In this document: positions 1-12,100 of the stretch, piece after piece
Position numbering within the stretch: position 1 is the first letter of the stretch
Layout: the number at the start of each line of letters is the position of its first letter
Assembly (NCBI GenBank): GCA_002081555.1
Contig: MZNV01001651.1
Location: 1 to 31,691, forward strand
Direction: 5' to 3'
Source: Protostelium mycophagum
Taxonomy: Eukaryota > Evosea > Variosea > Protosteliida > Protosteliaceae
Length of the DNA stretch: 31,691 nt
Translations under genes and position numbers: made by a program
Notes under the pieces: generated by a model
The model's input: the letters and a program-made list of their open reading frames with translations, nothing else
What the model was told of the DNA's origin: nothing
Database searches by the model: none

Positions 1-221
1 CCATTCGCCATGATTATCACCAAAAGAAAGCTGCAGCATGGTCGACAAGACCACACTCGCAGTATCAGGTCTCAGTTTATCTTTCATACTCCATGTCCAT
101 TCTAGAGGAGTTTGTACATCTTCATGCAAACTGACTTTATTTTGTCAGCTTTTATACTTCTAATTCTCTAGTGCTGCTCTTCCTCATGTGATGGATCTGC
201 TCTACTATCCTGCGGTAACAT
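1..221 (-). CDS. Unidentified gene, 5' part, cut by left window edge
   Basis: On the minus strand an open frame runs from about 134 to the window edge. It reads as ordinary protein (for example TPLEWTWSMKDKLRPDT) and has no stop. It can be joined in phase to a 16-nt first exon at 206-221 (ATG at 221, MLPQD) across a 71-nt GT-AG intron (135-205). A start at the internal ATG at 87 is the alternative. A TATA-like stretch (TATAAAAG on the minus strand, about 151-158) lies inside the proposed intron, so a later start is possible. The gene would follow dynamin in the same direction with under 100 bp between them. No family was recognised. Confidence 0.3.
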
Positions 222-301
222 CTTCACTATCTCTATAAATCCTTCCTTTGATGCCACTTTTATTGGACTGCGAGAATAACAAAATTTAAATCCAATATTC
301 A

Positions 302-307
302 TTTATT
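302..307 (-). terminator. Poly(A) signal AATAAA overlapping dynamin stop
   Basis: On the minus strand the last sense codon and stop read TAC TAA TAAATG. The hexamer AATAAA therefore shares two bases with the stop codon at 308-306. A second AATAAA lies at 264-259, about 40 nt past the stop. Either would give an extremely short 3' UTR. Confidence 0.55.
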
Positions 308-2847
308 AGTATCTTCTGGTGGTTGGCACTGAATAGTCTCTGATTTCGTTCAAAATAGTCTGTGCCTTTGCCAACAAGTCCAGTGTCTCTTTACACTCTC
401 TTCTGCGCGACACCAGATCTGAGCTCTCAGACAACAAACGGTCAAAGTCACTCTCTTTGTACAGCCTCTGGACGAGTTCGTTCTGCATGTCGCTCTTGCA
501 CCGGTTGACCATGAGGTACATTGTGGCTTTGGGCACACCGTCTTGAATGTTCTTCCTAACAATATCAAAGTAGGCGGTCAGCAGTCCCTCTGTTTTTATT
601 CAGATATTTTTTAAATTTAAAATTTAAATCTTACCTAAAAGTTCAATTTCAAACTCTTTCTGTGCGGGAATAGAAGACACGGACAATGTGGTGGGGACCT
701 TCACATTTTCAGCGAAAATTCAAATCTCAAACCCTCACCTGTTGTAGTTTGACAGTCTGTGGTCCAGGTCTGGAGGCCGAAGGTGCTGATGTGTTTCTGT
801 AACCGTCGTAACCCCCTCCACCCCTTGTGGCGGGGCTGTTGTTTGCCGCTTGTCCACCAAAGAACATGCCCAGAAAACCACCGCCGGCGTCTTGTCCTTG
901 TGCTGGCGCACTCTGCTGTGGTTGTGCCGTGACGGGAGGCCTCATCGTGCTCGACTTTACTGCTGGATTGTAGTTGTTCGGTGCGACGGCTTGGTTCTGT
1001 GGTGCTTGCTGGGCTTGTTGTGCTTGTGCCCTCTTCTGCATGATCAGGCCCGTGATCTTGTCGATCTGAAAATCGGGATGTGATGTGTTGATGAATGCGA
1101 GTTCCATGTTGCAAATGTTGTTGATCATCTCTTTGGTAGGCTCTCTCGCTGTTTTGAGCAAGTTTGTGGCGGCTTCTACGATCTCTTCCTTCAACACGAC
1201 GAAGCGCTTCAAATCTGAGGGTCTGACTGTGTTTACAATCCTCTCGAGTTCGTCATACACCAGGTCTACACACTGGATGGCTGGCTCTCTACAACGAGTT
1301 ATTTTTTGTACTCTCTTCGAATTTTTTTATGTCGCGTTGTAAATTGAATTTCATTGAAAATAAGATATAAATTGCAAAAATCACCTCAGGCGTGCAATTT
1401 GTCTCCTGGCCAACAGCTCGAAAGCTTGTTCCGGCACAAATAAAGATGCCTTGGGTCCCGTTGCGTTGGAAACGGCCGTTCTGATGTCGAAGGGTGTCAG
1501 ACCGTCTAATGAACCGAGTGACTGTATGTACTTGTTGAATATTTCCCCAAATATATAGTGTATTCTGGCTCCTCCGTACAACTCTTCCACAGCCTTTTCG
1601 TCATTTGCTTTTCCTTCTATCATCTCGATGAATCCTGAATAATTCAGTTTTTTTTATTTAAATTTTTTCTGATTTTTTTTGAGCTAAAAATAGGTCTTAC
1701 CTGAGGAGAATTGGTTTATAATACTGAGAAGGAGAGCACCGGGGGATGTGTCGTAACGTGGATCTCCGAGAGTAGCCAGCTCCTCATTCTTCTTTATGAT
1801 CAGTCCGGAGATCTTGTGTTTCATGTCCGGAATGCAATCTCTGATGTGATTCATCAAGATCTGTCGGGATCAGAGGTATGATCTTCTAATCTGGAAAGCA
1901 TCACCTTTGAAAGACTTGCAGCTAAAAATTGTGTTCCACAACGTGATGCCACGTTTCTGTATGACGGATGGCTGGCGAAAAAGTCTCTTTCTGCCTCAAG
2001 AGCAGATTCTATACTTCTCTTGGTGTTAATGTCCGCTTGTGATCGGTTCACGACACCAATGTAACCCAATCGAAGAGGGACGACTCTGCCCATAAGCATG
2101 TCTAAGGCATCCGTTCCCTTGTCCATCAGATCCAGCTTTGTAATGACACCAATAGTTCTCCTTCCATCAGGATCGACCTCTCTGGCGAGCTGTAAAGCAT
2201 CCGAATTGGTAAGATCTGTGTTGGCCGCTGTGACGGCGAGGATGATGGTGGTGGGTTTTTCAATGTATGAGAAAATCATGTTTCTGATTTGTGCCTCTAT
2301 ATCTTTGGGTTGGTCGCCGATTGGGACCTTTGTGATACCCGGAAGATCCACTAGTGTGAGGTTCAACACCTTCGTGGAATATACTTTCAGATTGATGGCC
2401 ATGTGTGAAATCCCCTTATTCTTTCCAGTCAATCGATCTGTCTCTCTGACAATATCAGAGGTGCTTATGAATGAATAAATTACCTCTCTATTTCTGCTCT
2501 GATCTCTGCAAAATCATAGAATCTCTCCTTTGGTTTGTGCAGGAACTCTCCATAATCCTTCTCTTCATCCTTACTGTCAGTTCTTTTTGGTAAATTTATA
2601 AGCTGTAAGACGAGAGGACGTCTGGTGACGATGCCAGATCCTCTTGGCAAGAAATCTTTGCCCACAATGTTCTCAAGTACTGAGGATTTTCCAGAAGACT
2701 GACTTCCGATGACGACGATCTGCGGCAGGTCTATAGGGCTGCCGCTCTCCACGAGCGCAAAAGCGTCCTGAAGTCTGAACAAAGTCATGAATAAGATGAA
2801 CTACGTCTATCAACATACTTATTAATAACGGGTATAAGTGAATCCAT
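306..2847 (-). CDS. DRP1: Dynamin-related GTPase, Drp1/DNM1L type
   Basis: Large GTPase that assembles on mitochondrial (and peroxisomal) outer membranes and drives fission. Eight exons on the minus strand: 2847-2819, 2774-2484, 2445-1905, 1860-1701, 1634-1385, 1288-739, 698-635 and 589-306. All phases agree and give about 722 aa, against 736 in human DNM1L. The start is [15 protein letters not shown], the canonical Drp1 N-terminus. GTPase motifs visible: G1 GSQSSGKSS (aa 33-41), the G2 threonine in GIVTRRP, G3 DLPG (140-143) and G4 TKLD (209-212). The stalk motifs GGARIHYIF and [13 protein letters not shown] follow. Then comes a Q/P/G-rich variable B-insert (about aa 540-610; [11 protein letters not shown]), and the GTPase effector domain ends the protein. 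There is no PH or proline-rich tail, which excludes classical endocytic dynamin. Introns are 38-96 nt. AATAAA overlaps the TAA stop. Confidence 0.96.
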
Positions 2848-3004
2848 GTTGAAGAAGTCGTTCTTCTTGATGGATCGCGATTGTGACGAAGGGAAGACAG
2901 AAAAATTTTCTGACCACGTTTCTACAACATGAAAAAATCTAATTTTCATTGAAAATTGCCAAAAAAACACCTTCTTTGCACCCGCGGCTGCAGCCCACTT
3001 TCTT

Positions 3005-3377
3005 TTAACATCCCTGAGCAAGGGCGAATAATAATATCTGGTCCATGTGCCGCTCCTCTATTGTCGATTGACTGATTAATTTCGCGTCAATTCTCCAATT
3101 CGATTCTGCAGAATCAGATGAAAAGAATGTTACCAACGAGGATTATGATAATGTAAGGTAAAAGATATACCGCCTTTGGACAACTCGTGTTCAATGAGGT
3201 TCACCATCACATCAAAGAGAGGTTCAGAAAGCCATCACCAACGGTCTTACAATGGGGTGGTGTTGTAATGCAAGTTTTAGGTTGGAAAAGTCGGTCTTGA
3301 CATTCAGAGGGGACGAGCCTGTCTCAAAGAATTGGGCCATTCATAACATGTTTTTGCATGACAGCAGCAATGTCGCA
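3005..3377 (-). CDS. Possible small gene between TRAP1 and dynamin
   Basis: The 550-bp gap between the TRAP1 stop and the dynamin start holds protein-like minus-strand frames. One phase-consistent model has an ATG at 3377 (MRHCCCHAKT). An exon with SSPLNVKTDFSNLKLALQHH then ends at a GTAAGA donor, and a final exon ESNWRIDAKLISQS...ALAQGC ends with TAA at 3007-3005. An open stretch EPLFDVMVNLIEHELSKGG lies between them and may be partly intron. The model gives roughly 70 aa with no recognised family. The proposed ATG is only 28 nt past the TRAP1 stop. The region may instead be 5' UTR and promoter of dynamin. Confidence 0.3.
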
Positions 3378-3388
3378 TGATGAAAGTC

Positions 3389-3394
3389 TTTATT
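3389..3394 (-). terminator. Poly(A) signal for TRAP1
   Basis: AATAAA on the minus strand begins 11 nt after the TGA stop (3407-3405) of TRAP1, giving a very short 3' UTR. Confidence 0.6.
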
Positions 3395-3404
3395 TCTGTT
3401 GGGA

Positions 3405-6400
3405 TCACAGACCGAGTGCCTTCTCAGTGATCTTCTTCAATCTCGGGAGCATCTCACGTGCATCTTCCATCAAACCGGCGGAGATCAACGCCTCATCGTA
3501 CAGCTGAAAAGTTCAGTTGTCATCGAGATTTCCCCACAGATCGATTTTTATTTTACAAAATTTTTTTGTGCATATTTTTTTACACTTTTTTTCTTTGATT
3601 TTTGTGAAATAAAAAGTTGACACAATTGAAATTTTTTGATCTCTATGCTATTTTTGACAAAAAAATCAAATGTCCACCTGTTCCGTGACCATCTTGGCAA
3701 GGGCGGGATCGCTCATTCTGATCTCGCCGATCTTCTTGATCACGGGATGATTCAAGTTGACTTCCAACTCTTGCTGCTGCGCAAAGTCTTTGGTGGCTTG
3801 ATCAGGGTTCACCATCTTCATCATCTTTCTGAATGCCAATGATCCATGATCGGTGATGACCGCGGGTGATCCGACAAGACGATCAGAAGCGGTGACTTTA
3901 GAGGCTCGGCCGATGAGGGCGTCGTTGAGGTATTCGAGGACTTGGAGCTGCTCCGGGGTTTGGGTTTTGTCTTTTGTGGATGTTTTGTTCAACATCTGGT
4001 TGAGGGAGACGGCGGCATCGTTTGTGGAGACGCAAAGAAGTCTTCTACCTTTGATTTCCTTCATCTTGAAGTTTCATCAGAATGTGCGGGTTTCACCGGT
4101 ATGAAAATTTGATTTTTTTTGAAATTTAAAAATATCGAAAAATATACTTGGTTCATGACAAAATCATCCAAGTGGGAGTAGCACAGCAACACTTCTACGC
4201 CTGCCTCTTTAAATGTCTCCATGTAAGGTGACTCCTCTGAAACCTTTCTGTTGGGTGCAACGAGGTAGTAGATGTCTGTTTGGTTGGGCTTGGACCTGTT
4301 GATATAATCTGAGAGTATCAGTTGTTTTACCTATCTTCTGGTTCTGGGAACTCGTTGTCATGGTGATAACAATGTTGTCGATTCAATAAAAATTTTGTGA
4401 ATTTTTTTTGTGTTTTAAAAATTTGTTGAGATCATTTGATTTTTCGATGAAAAGATCTTGAGATAAATATACCTATCAAAGTGGTGGGGGTGCCTGCAGG
4501 CTGTGAAGAGCTCTCAAATTGTGCAAGCTGCACGAGGTCGTCCTTGTGGACCACATCTACAACCATTCCTTCCTTCAAGAAATTGCCGTACTCTGCGTAG
4601 AATTTTTTGTATTGAGCTGGGTCTCTCTTGGACCTGAAACATTTTATTTTATTATCATATAATAATATTTATTTTTTATTTTTAAAATTATAACTATTCG
4701 CGTTTCAATAAATCCAAACATATTTTTAAAAATGATCTCTTGTAAAGAAAAGATCTTCTGAATCAAATAATCATAAAAAATGTAACTCACTCTTCGATGA
4801 AGAATTTCAAAATTCTGCGGGTGCAGACCAGCCCGATTCTCTTGACGAGGGCAGAATCCTGGAAGTTCTCTCTAGACAAGTTAAGAGGAAGATCCTCAGA
4901 GTCAATCACTCCGGAGACGAAACGCAGCCAGTCAGGGAGTATGTTTGCGTTACTCTTGATCAGAACCTTTTTGGGTCAGAAACAAATTCGATTTTGAGAT
5001 TATTTGAGAGCAGAAGAATTTTGTAGACATATTATTTCGATTTAAAAATGGTAATAAGATTCAAAAGAAGCAAAAAAATAACCTTGCGGGTGTAGAGAGA
5101 AACTTTGGGCTCGAGTCTGGCCATCCCAAACTTTTCGCCGTGGAATTCACCGATGTAGAACAAACTTCTGATGTCTATGGGGGAATCGGTGGAGTAGTGG
5201 AGATGGTAGAAAGGCGCGTCGAATCCACTTGCTAAAAATAGATCAGTCGACATGATGTTGATAGGTATGTCGACAAGCACAAAGCCAATCAAAATATTTT
5301 CTCTTGACAAGGATATAAAATGTTCATGTCTGCCCTAAAATGTCGACGTGACAAAAATTGTCGACAATGACTCACTGATGAATCTAAAAAACTCCTTGTG
5401 TTGCTCAGGGGTAATGTCCTTCTTGTCCATTGTCCAAAGAGGCTTCACAGTGTTCACTTGCTTCCCGTTCAATGAGATCGGAAATCCCACGAAATTAGAA
5501 TATTTCTTCAGAATTCCTAATCTCTTTAGAAAGTTTGAAAATCACAACAGAAAAATCCAGGTTCATTCAACGGATAACTCGGACACAAGAGATGCTTCTT
5601 TGCATGACAAAAAACCCGAGGAACTCACTCTCTATTCCATCTCTGATGGAGAATTCGGTGTTGTCCTTGTTTAATTTGATCACGATTTTAGTTCCACGGC
5701 TCACACCATCAGCTTCCGAGATCGTGTATTTTCCAGTACCGTCTGACTGCCAGGCATAACCCTTTGATCCCGCAGCTACAGACTTAGAATAGACGGTCAC
5801 TTCATCAGCGACCATGAAGACAGAATAAAACCCGACTCCGAATTGTCCGATGATGTCACTGGCACTCGCGGCTTTTCCTTGTTCTTTCATGCTGTTGACA
5901 AAGTCGAGAGATCCTATTGTGGGTCAGGGTTTGTATTTTTTAAAGACAAGATGTACAGCTGTGATGTGGTGTTCCTGCAGCTCTGCTGCAATATGATATT
6001 TTTTCTGTCTATTTATGCTGGAAATGTGAACAAATTTGTGAACCATAGAGGATGTCTTGATGGCGAACAGATGATCCTTTACCAGAGTGGCCAATGCTTC
6101 CAAGGTTGTTGATGAGCTCTTCTTCTTTCATACCAACACCAGTATCCTTCAACAGTGTCAACGAACATGAAATGAAATATGGTCCATATTCTCAAGCTTT
6201 AGAATTACCTGTATGGTGAGTGTGAGATTCGTACGATCAGCGTAGATCTTGATCTCAAAAGGCAGATCAGGATCTTCAATCGCTGCACCCGTGATTTGAT
6301 ATTGTCTGGCCTTCTCTAAAGCGTCTGAAGCATTGGATACCAGTTCTCTCACAAACACCTCCTTCTCTGAGTACAAGGATTTTGCCACGATGTCTAAGAT

Positions 6401-6749
6401 CTTTCTGGTCTCTGCTTGAAATTCATGTGTGTTGGCAGTACCTGCAGTAAGTTAGAAGGTGATTCCATTTCTATAACTCACCTTTGATCTTTTCAGAAGA
6501 GGGTGGAGGGCCGGTGGCTTGAGGGTTGGCTATGGGATCAAATGTCTTTCCTGCGGGTTCTGCCTCTGATCTTCTGATGTTCTTGATGTGGAATTTTCTT
6601 ACATGACTAACGGTCCCAACAGGCTGATAATGTTCAGTGGTCGTATTAACATCATCACTTACCAAGACAGACCGTTTGGGGAGAGATGATATCTCTGAGT
6701 TGAGATTGAAACTCTGTAACTTTGGTTTTAGACCAACGACTCGCAACAT
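3405..6749 (-). CDS. TRAP1: Mitochondrial Hsp90, TRAP1
   Basis: ATP-dependent Hsp90-family chaperone of the mitochondrial matrix. Eleven exons on the minus strand: 6749-6482, 6441-6209, 6146-6083, 5913-5629, 5516-5376, 5231-5083, 4966-4791, 4633-4473, 4308-4148, 4064-3678 and 3503-3405. Phases agree throughout and predict about 707 aa (human 704). The first ~85 residues ([19 protein letters not shown]...) are basic and Ser-rich, a probable mitochondrial presequence. An upstream in-frame ATG at 6776 would add nine residues. GHKL ATPase motifs: [25 protein letters not shown] and [15 protein letters not shown]. Middle-domain motifs: [19 protein letters not shown] and FFIEES. The C-terminal domain ends EKALGL without MEEVD, as expected for TRAP1 and against cytosolic Hsp90. 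Intron 3 (5914-6082) and intron 5 (5232-5375) are long and hold repeats. AATAAA lies 10-15 nt past the stop. Confidence 0.96.
5977..5989. repeat. GC hairpin variant in TRAP1 intron 3
   Basis: GCAGC-TCT-GCTGC, a perfect 5-bp stem with a TCT triloop, lies inside the 169-nt intron 5914-6082. Compared with the main form GCGGC-TCT-GCCGC, the third stem pair has changed from G:C to A:T on both sides, so pairing is kept. Confidence 0.6.
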
Positions 6750-7412
6750 TTCGTGATGTATGGAAAATGTGATCATGAAATCAGTTGATTCCCCATTTTC
6801 AAAATTTCGACGGAATTTCCAATCTTAAATAATAACACCGAATTAAATATATTAAATTTTAATATTAAATAGAAATAGCAATAAGAGATTCAAAATTATT
6901 GAATTTACAAAAGTAATTTATTCCTGACACAAAAAAGCTAATTCATGTCGTATTATTGAAAAGAAGGTTATTAGATATCTATATTCAAGAGATTATTCTT
7001 CAAGCAATTAGGTAGTAACCAGATTCTTCCATCTTCTTACCGATGGCGAATCTTGCCTTCTTTGCTTTGTCTCGGACACTGAACGAGCAGAAGACCTCAC
7101 TGCTTCGGCCACAAATATTTCTCTCGAACTATTTCTGAAGTCGTCCCTTTAGGCCTTAGATGTGTTCGTCTTGTGAAAGTGATCAGTGATGTCCTCTCAT
7201 CGAGATTGGAAATTTCGGGATACAAATTGGTCACGTGACTCAATTACTCTTCTAAGAATTCGATTCTCGTTAATTACGTAATTTCTATAAATAGCTCAAA
7301 CACGTAAAACTAATCAAGGTTGTCCACGCAGCTAATTACACAAACAGTAAACACAGCGAGATACACCTTCCCGCGCGACAATAAACTGCCGCAGTGAAGG
7401 CTTAGAATGTAT
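6750..7412. other. Gap between TRAP1 and lactonase; partly open, unassigned
   Basis: 6781-6960 is AT-rich with no coding signal. 7000-7270 holds minus-strand open frames that read like protein. One is VTNLYPEISNLDERTSL...REKYLWPK (about 7240-7110). A second, in another frame, is FSVRDKAKKARFAIGKKMEE...LIA, ending at TGA 7002-7000. An AATAAA lies downstream on the minus strand at about 6917. The two frames join in phase only across a 22-nt GT-AG gap, shorter than any intron accepted here, and no initiator ATG was found. A real small gene is possible but not shown. A 10-bp palindrome GTCACGTGAC sits at 7230-7239. Confidence 0.35.
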
Positions 7413-8985
7413 TTAATTTCCCCAATCAAATTCAACTCTCCCTCCCCATTCGAGATCTGCACAGCTGCTGGAAGTATAGTGCGACCTCTTTGTCAATTTT
7501 CCAGTCTTCTCGCTGATGGAGAACACCACCAGCGGGATCCACTTCTCTTCACTTTGGACCTCGTTGGCAATGTATAGATATCTAAAGTCTCAGTGTTGGT
7601 GTGGAAACGGCGACACTTACTCTCCTTGCTTGTCAACGTTCATGCCTCTTGGGCTTTTACCCTCGCTGGAAACCCATTCTGTATGTTTTAATATATATAT
7701 ACATTGTAAAGACTTACGGACAGGCTGGACCTTTCCCTCAGGGGAGATGCTGAAGACCCCGATGTTGTCTCCTCCGGTCTTATCTTGTACACGGTTGCTG
7801 ACGTAGACAAATTTACCCGAGGGGTGTACTCTGACCTCACCCCCGCTGTATTTGCTGGCGTCGGTAGTGTTTGGAGGCAGAGAAGATATCTTGGAAAAAG
7901 TTAAAACGTCATGATTTATTTGCCTGACCTGTTGGAGTAATTCGAAGGACGAATTCTCTTTGTTAAATCGAAGGGCACTGACGGTGTTTCCGATCTGATC
8001 ATGTCAACATCAAGAAGATGAGTGAGGAGATGACCTCATCAGTAGTGTAGGCGAATCTGTTGGTGGGATGTATGGCGATGTGCCTGGGCCCAGTACCTAG
8101 AGGAAGTATTAATTTAGAAGACTCTGTCAGCTGCCCGTTTTCGGTGTCAAAATCCCAGGTGAAGATGGCATCAGCACCAAGATCGATCCCAATGACGTAT
8201 TTAGAGTTGGGGCTGGAGAAGATCTGATGACCGTGTGGAATGTCCTGAGGGATGTCAGTGAATTTTCCCAGAAATTTCTTGGACCTGTCTTTTGGCGGGA
8301 GTCTTGTCCCCGTGGGTGGGGATGCCGGGGGTGATGTACTGAACGAAAGGTGACAGGCTTCCATCTTCTAATCTTTTGAAAACAACAAAAGATCTGCATC
8401 AATCAACTACATTTTCATCACACCCACATACCCGACGAAATTGGCACCAAAAACATAACGGCCGTCAGCACTCACGCTAACATGAGTTACCAAAGACGGA
8501 TCTTGTGGACCAGCGCTCTGACGGTTGATGAATGTGAGGCTGCCGTTGGGATGGATCTTGAACGATGCGTAGGTGTTGTTATCTGCGGTACTGTAGAGGT
8601 TCTTTCCATCAGGAGACACAGCGACAAAATGAGAGTTCGTGACATCCTGAAACTCAGTTTACAACAGTTCACAAGTTTAGGTGGCCTACCGTCACTTGCT
8701 GAATGAGTTTCTCCAATACTCCACTGTAGGGATCTTGATGATACACCTTGATGCCATCGTAACATCCAGAGTAGAGAACATTATAAGTCGCTGCACTGAC
8801 AATTCCAAAGAAGGAAAGGAACTGGTGCAATTCAGCAACGATGATTTCCTTCACTTACCAATGGTGTAATCCTCATCTTTTGAATCTCGATCGGAAACAT
8901 GCGATTTGGAGTTCCAAATCACTTGACGTGAATTTTCAACGTGTCGTGCGGTTATAACCGTGAAGACTGCTGAATCTTGCACCAT
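7413..8985 (-). CDS. 6-phosphogluconolactonase-like beta-propeller
   Basis: Member of the lactonase family with a seven-bladed propeller (Pfam PF10282 type). The likely reaction is hydrolysis of 6-phosphogluconolactone to 6-phosphogluconate in the oxidative pentose phosphate pathway. Nine exons on the minus strand: 8985-8859, 8790-8690, 8646-8411, 8372-8285, 8244-8035, 7994-7929, 7889-7718, 7678-7621 and 7581-7413. The coding sum is 1,227 nt, or 408 aa, with every phase consistent. Blade motifs in order: LYSGCYDGIKVY, HFVAVSPDGKNLYS, HVSVSADGRYVFGANF, DIPHGHQIF, DLGADAIFTW, GTGPRHIAIHPTNRFAY, VRVHPSGKFVYVSN, SPRGMNVDKQGEYLYIAN. The first ~42 residues before TYNVLYSG are not conserved in the family, so the start is less sure than the rest. 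Other activities (muconate-type lactonase) cannot be excluded. The ATTAAA variant poly(A) signal overlaps the stop. Confidence 0.92.
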
Positions 8986-9092
8986 TAGTTACCAAAATTC
9001 GTCCTTGTGCCACGGGGATGTTCGGGGTTTAATCTAAACATGGCCACATGCGACATTGTCCATGTGAAATGTCCAACAATTGAGGGCAGAAA

Positions 9093-9098
9093 TTTATT
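9093..9098 (-). terminator. Poly(A) signal for the repeat membrane protein
   Basis: AATAAA on the minus strand begins 18 nt after the TGA stop at 9118-9116. Confidence 0.55.
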
Positions 9099-9115
9099 TT
9101 CACATTGGCCACAGC

Positions 9116-12100
9116 TCAGACTGGCTCGTACTCGTCCTTCCTTATCTTTTTGTAAAGATGCACCACAACAGCAAAGATGACGGCAGCCACACCCACTCCC
9201 ATCAGAATGCACATCGCCGTGAACACTGCTGGTGTAAAACCTCTGAAAAACAGTCAGCGAATGCGACGCACCAATGCAAAATTCGTCGTCACCCAGTCAC
9301 TTTGTCAAAAATTAACAACAGAGCATCGCTTCATGTTTCTTTTGATGCTTCACCAGCAAATCTTTGCAAACACAAAACGCCATGTACAATTGATAAAGGT
9401 TACCCTGAGTCAACATTCTTTGCGTCTTGCCAGTCGTCGCTACCACTACCACCACATATAGAGTCCTCTTGTTGTTTGCTTGTCATCAACAGCTTCTGTA
9501 CAGGTGATAACCTCGTAAAGATCAGAATTGAAACAATGTCGACGGGGAGAATGTCGACATGTTTTCGGGGAGATTTCAGTGAAAATTCGGAGAAACTTCT
9601 CACTTGGAGACAAAATAACACCAATAGTCATCTTCTGTCGCTGCTGGGGGGATGACTGACACTTGCAAAGGAGTGAAGTAACTAATGATCTACAACAAGT
9701 CAGCAGTTCGAATTGTATTGAATTGGTCTTCGGCTTCACAACTACGAACAGATTTTATTCCAGAAAAACGAATTCTTTGTGACAAGATCACATTTCAAAA
9801 TGAAATATTCGGTAGAAGACCCATCTTTTGGACAAGCCACAATATAAAACATATTTTGGTACAAACTGAGGTCACCTCTTCAGCATCTTTACTGACATAG
9901 AATCGCCAATTTATTTTAGAAAAGGTCTCAGTTCTGAGTGTACGAATCTACAAATAAAATCAGCGTTCTCTCAACATAAAAGTCGATGTTTTTGTATTAC
10001 AAGTTATAACAGCAAGGCCAATGAGATCGATCCAAATGCACCGTCTTGTACCTTTTAAACCCAAATACAGACGCAACCATCCAGATTTTAGGCACAAAAC
10101 AATTTTTCTTGAATTTTAAAATGCGAAGAATATTTCTTCATACTTGAGTTTTGGAGAGTGCCCGGAAAGTGTCTTGTGCGAGGTAAGAGGCTTGTTGTCC
10201 AGTCATCGTGTATATCCCGAATGTTGTGACACCGAAAACTTGATCTGATCTCAGCCCCATCAGAGTCATCTGGATTTGTCATTCGTCATGATGACGTCAT
10301 CACTCTTTGGATCGGAAAATTGGGTCTTGAAAAATCGTAGAAATTTCGGAAATGGGATGTCATATTACCGGGGGCAAAGACATCATCTGGGTGTCACCTA
10401 TCGTGTCTTCCGAAATCGTCGCACAAGCGAGCTCCAACCAAGTGATCTGTACACGTCATCATTGAGATATCATACGTTTGATATCTCAGCAGAACTTCCA
10501 CGCGATTGCATTTGAATAGTTATTGCACTTTTAGACAATAAATTGAAGCTTTAAAGTGTTAATAAGAGTCAACACGGCGCGAAGCGCCACAAAATATTCC
10601 GGCAAAGCCGCAGTGAACACAAAAGGATCTGTAATCTTAGATATAGATCTACATTTTTAGATCTTCCGTAGATCTGGTCCCAAGTGACAGTTTCAGCGAT
10701 GACTTTTTTCATAATCTGTCAAAAATAAGTTGAAATCTCTGAGAAATCTCAAATTATTAGAAAATAAAATTAATTAAAATTAAAATAATTTTTTTGTTTT
10801 AGTAAAGAAGATTTAAAAATAAAATATAAATGAGCCACCTGATATTTCACAGTACTAATGAATGAGGATGTCACTTCTGACAATTGTGTCTCGTTGTAGA
10901 GGGTCGTGAACCCTGCCTTTCGGCTATCATGATGTCAGAGAATATCTTTTGGTTATTTTACGTTTTTGAACCGCCATTTCAAAATCTCAATAAAAATGAC
11001 AACAAACACATAGAAGTACATGAAAACACATCAAGTCACAGGAAGACGGTCAAATCCGGCACAAAGTCTATTGGACGCGAGGTGTTTTGTTGCCGGCAGA
11101 GCCGCAATATCTTTAAAACAAAACCTTCTAATAATGTTACGCATTGATTTATAAAAAAATTGGACCGAGATATTTCTTGATTAAAAATTGTAAAACACAA
11201 TACAAAATCAGAAAAAATTAAAATATTATAAATGAATTTTAAAAAAATTAAAAAATCTTTACAGAAAAAAAATATTTATGGCAGAATCTGAAAATCACGA
11301 AAAAATTTCTCAAAAAATTCAAATTTTCTAAACGGGTTTTAATAAAAAATACATCAATGGACTTACTCATTTAACAGGAAGATAAAGTCTTCTGTTCTGA
11401 AGGCGGAGATGGCAGTTGGCGTCAGTCTTTGTAATTGATCAAGACGTAGACTGCGGATGACAGGTATGGTGATCTGACCCATCTGTGAATTTTCAGCGAA
11501 ATTTCAATTCATGGGAGTGTAATGAAAAATAATTAAAAATCCTTCAGGTTTTTTTTTGCATCTACAATCGTGTTTACAATCAGTAAAATGACAACTCACC
11601 TGTGAGGAAGAGATACCAGAAAAGGACTCTGCGGGTATTTTCGCAGCTTGCGCGGGCAGAATTAAGTCGAGCTTCATCTTAGAGAGACAAAATGTCGACA
11701 CATTCTGGAATATGAAAGTTGGAAACACTTGGATTTGCTGTGGACGAAAATCTGGACGATTTAATTTTAATTCTATTAATTTATTTACTTTTCATTATTC
11801 GTGATTTTTGTGATTAAAAGATGGCACTACAACGCAAAGAATTTCTGAGAGCGCTGAGCGCACGTTAAGTTACCGAGGACACGGTAAGGAACCGCAAATT
11901 TTTTTGAAAAATAAACTTAAATAATTCCAAATAAAATTACATTCACAAGGAGTGATGATCAGAAGTTTCACGGGAAATTTCGTGAAGGATGCCGCGGGGA
12001 TGAATGATGTACATGCTTGACACGTGTCAGTGATGTCATATACGTCATCGTTACGTACTCTTGAGTGTGGCCCAAATATTTGGGGCGATATTTGGGAGAA

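Noticed and set aside
181-272. Minus-strand frame reading VASKEGFIEIVKMLPQDS, resembling an ankyrin repeat
   Set aside because: It overlaps the dynamin 3' UTR and its AATAAA, ends in a stop after 30 codons and has no possible upstream exon. Probably chance, or partly the first exon of the left-edge gene in the same frame.
2464-2483. A 20-nt intron in dynamin (GTAATTTATTCATTCATAAG)
   Set aside because: The splice is in phase and gave a readable protein, but the next acceptor 18 nt downstream gives a 38-nt intron, also in phase, and yields [11 protein letters not shown], which matches Drp1 proteins better.
7095-7116. A 22-nt intron joining two minus-strand frames near 7.1 kb
   Set aside because: Phase-consistent, but shorter than any well-supported intron here. 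The two similar cases above both had better longer solutions, and no start codon supports the gene.
7043-7141. Plus-strand ORF starting MANLAFFALSRTLNEQ
   Set aside because: 32 codons with no support. It is the shadow of the more protein-like minus-strand frame.
9080-9655. 191-codon plus-strand ORF
   Set aside because: Antisense to exons of the repeat membrane protein that agree in splice phase and encode its transmembrane end. Composition (Cys, His, Ser) is shadow-like.
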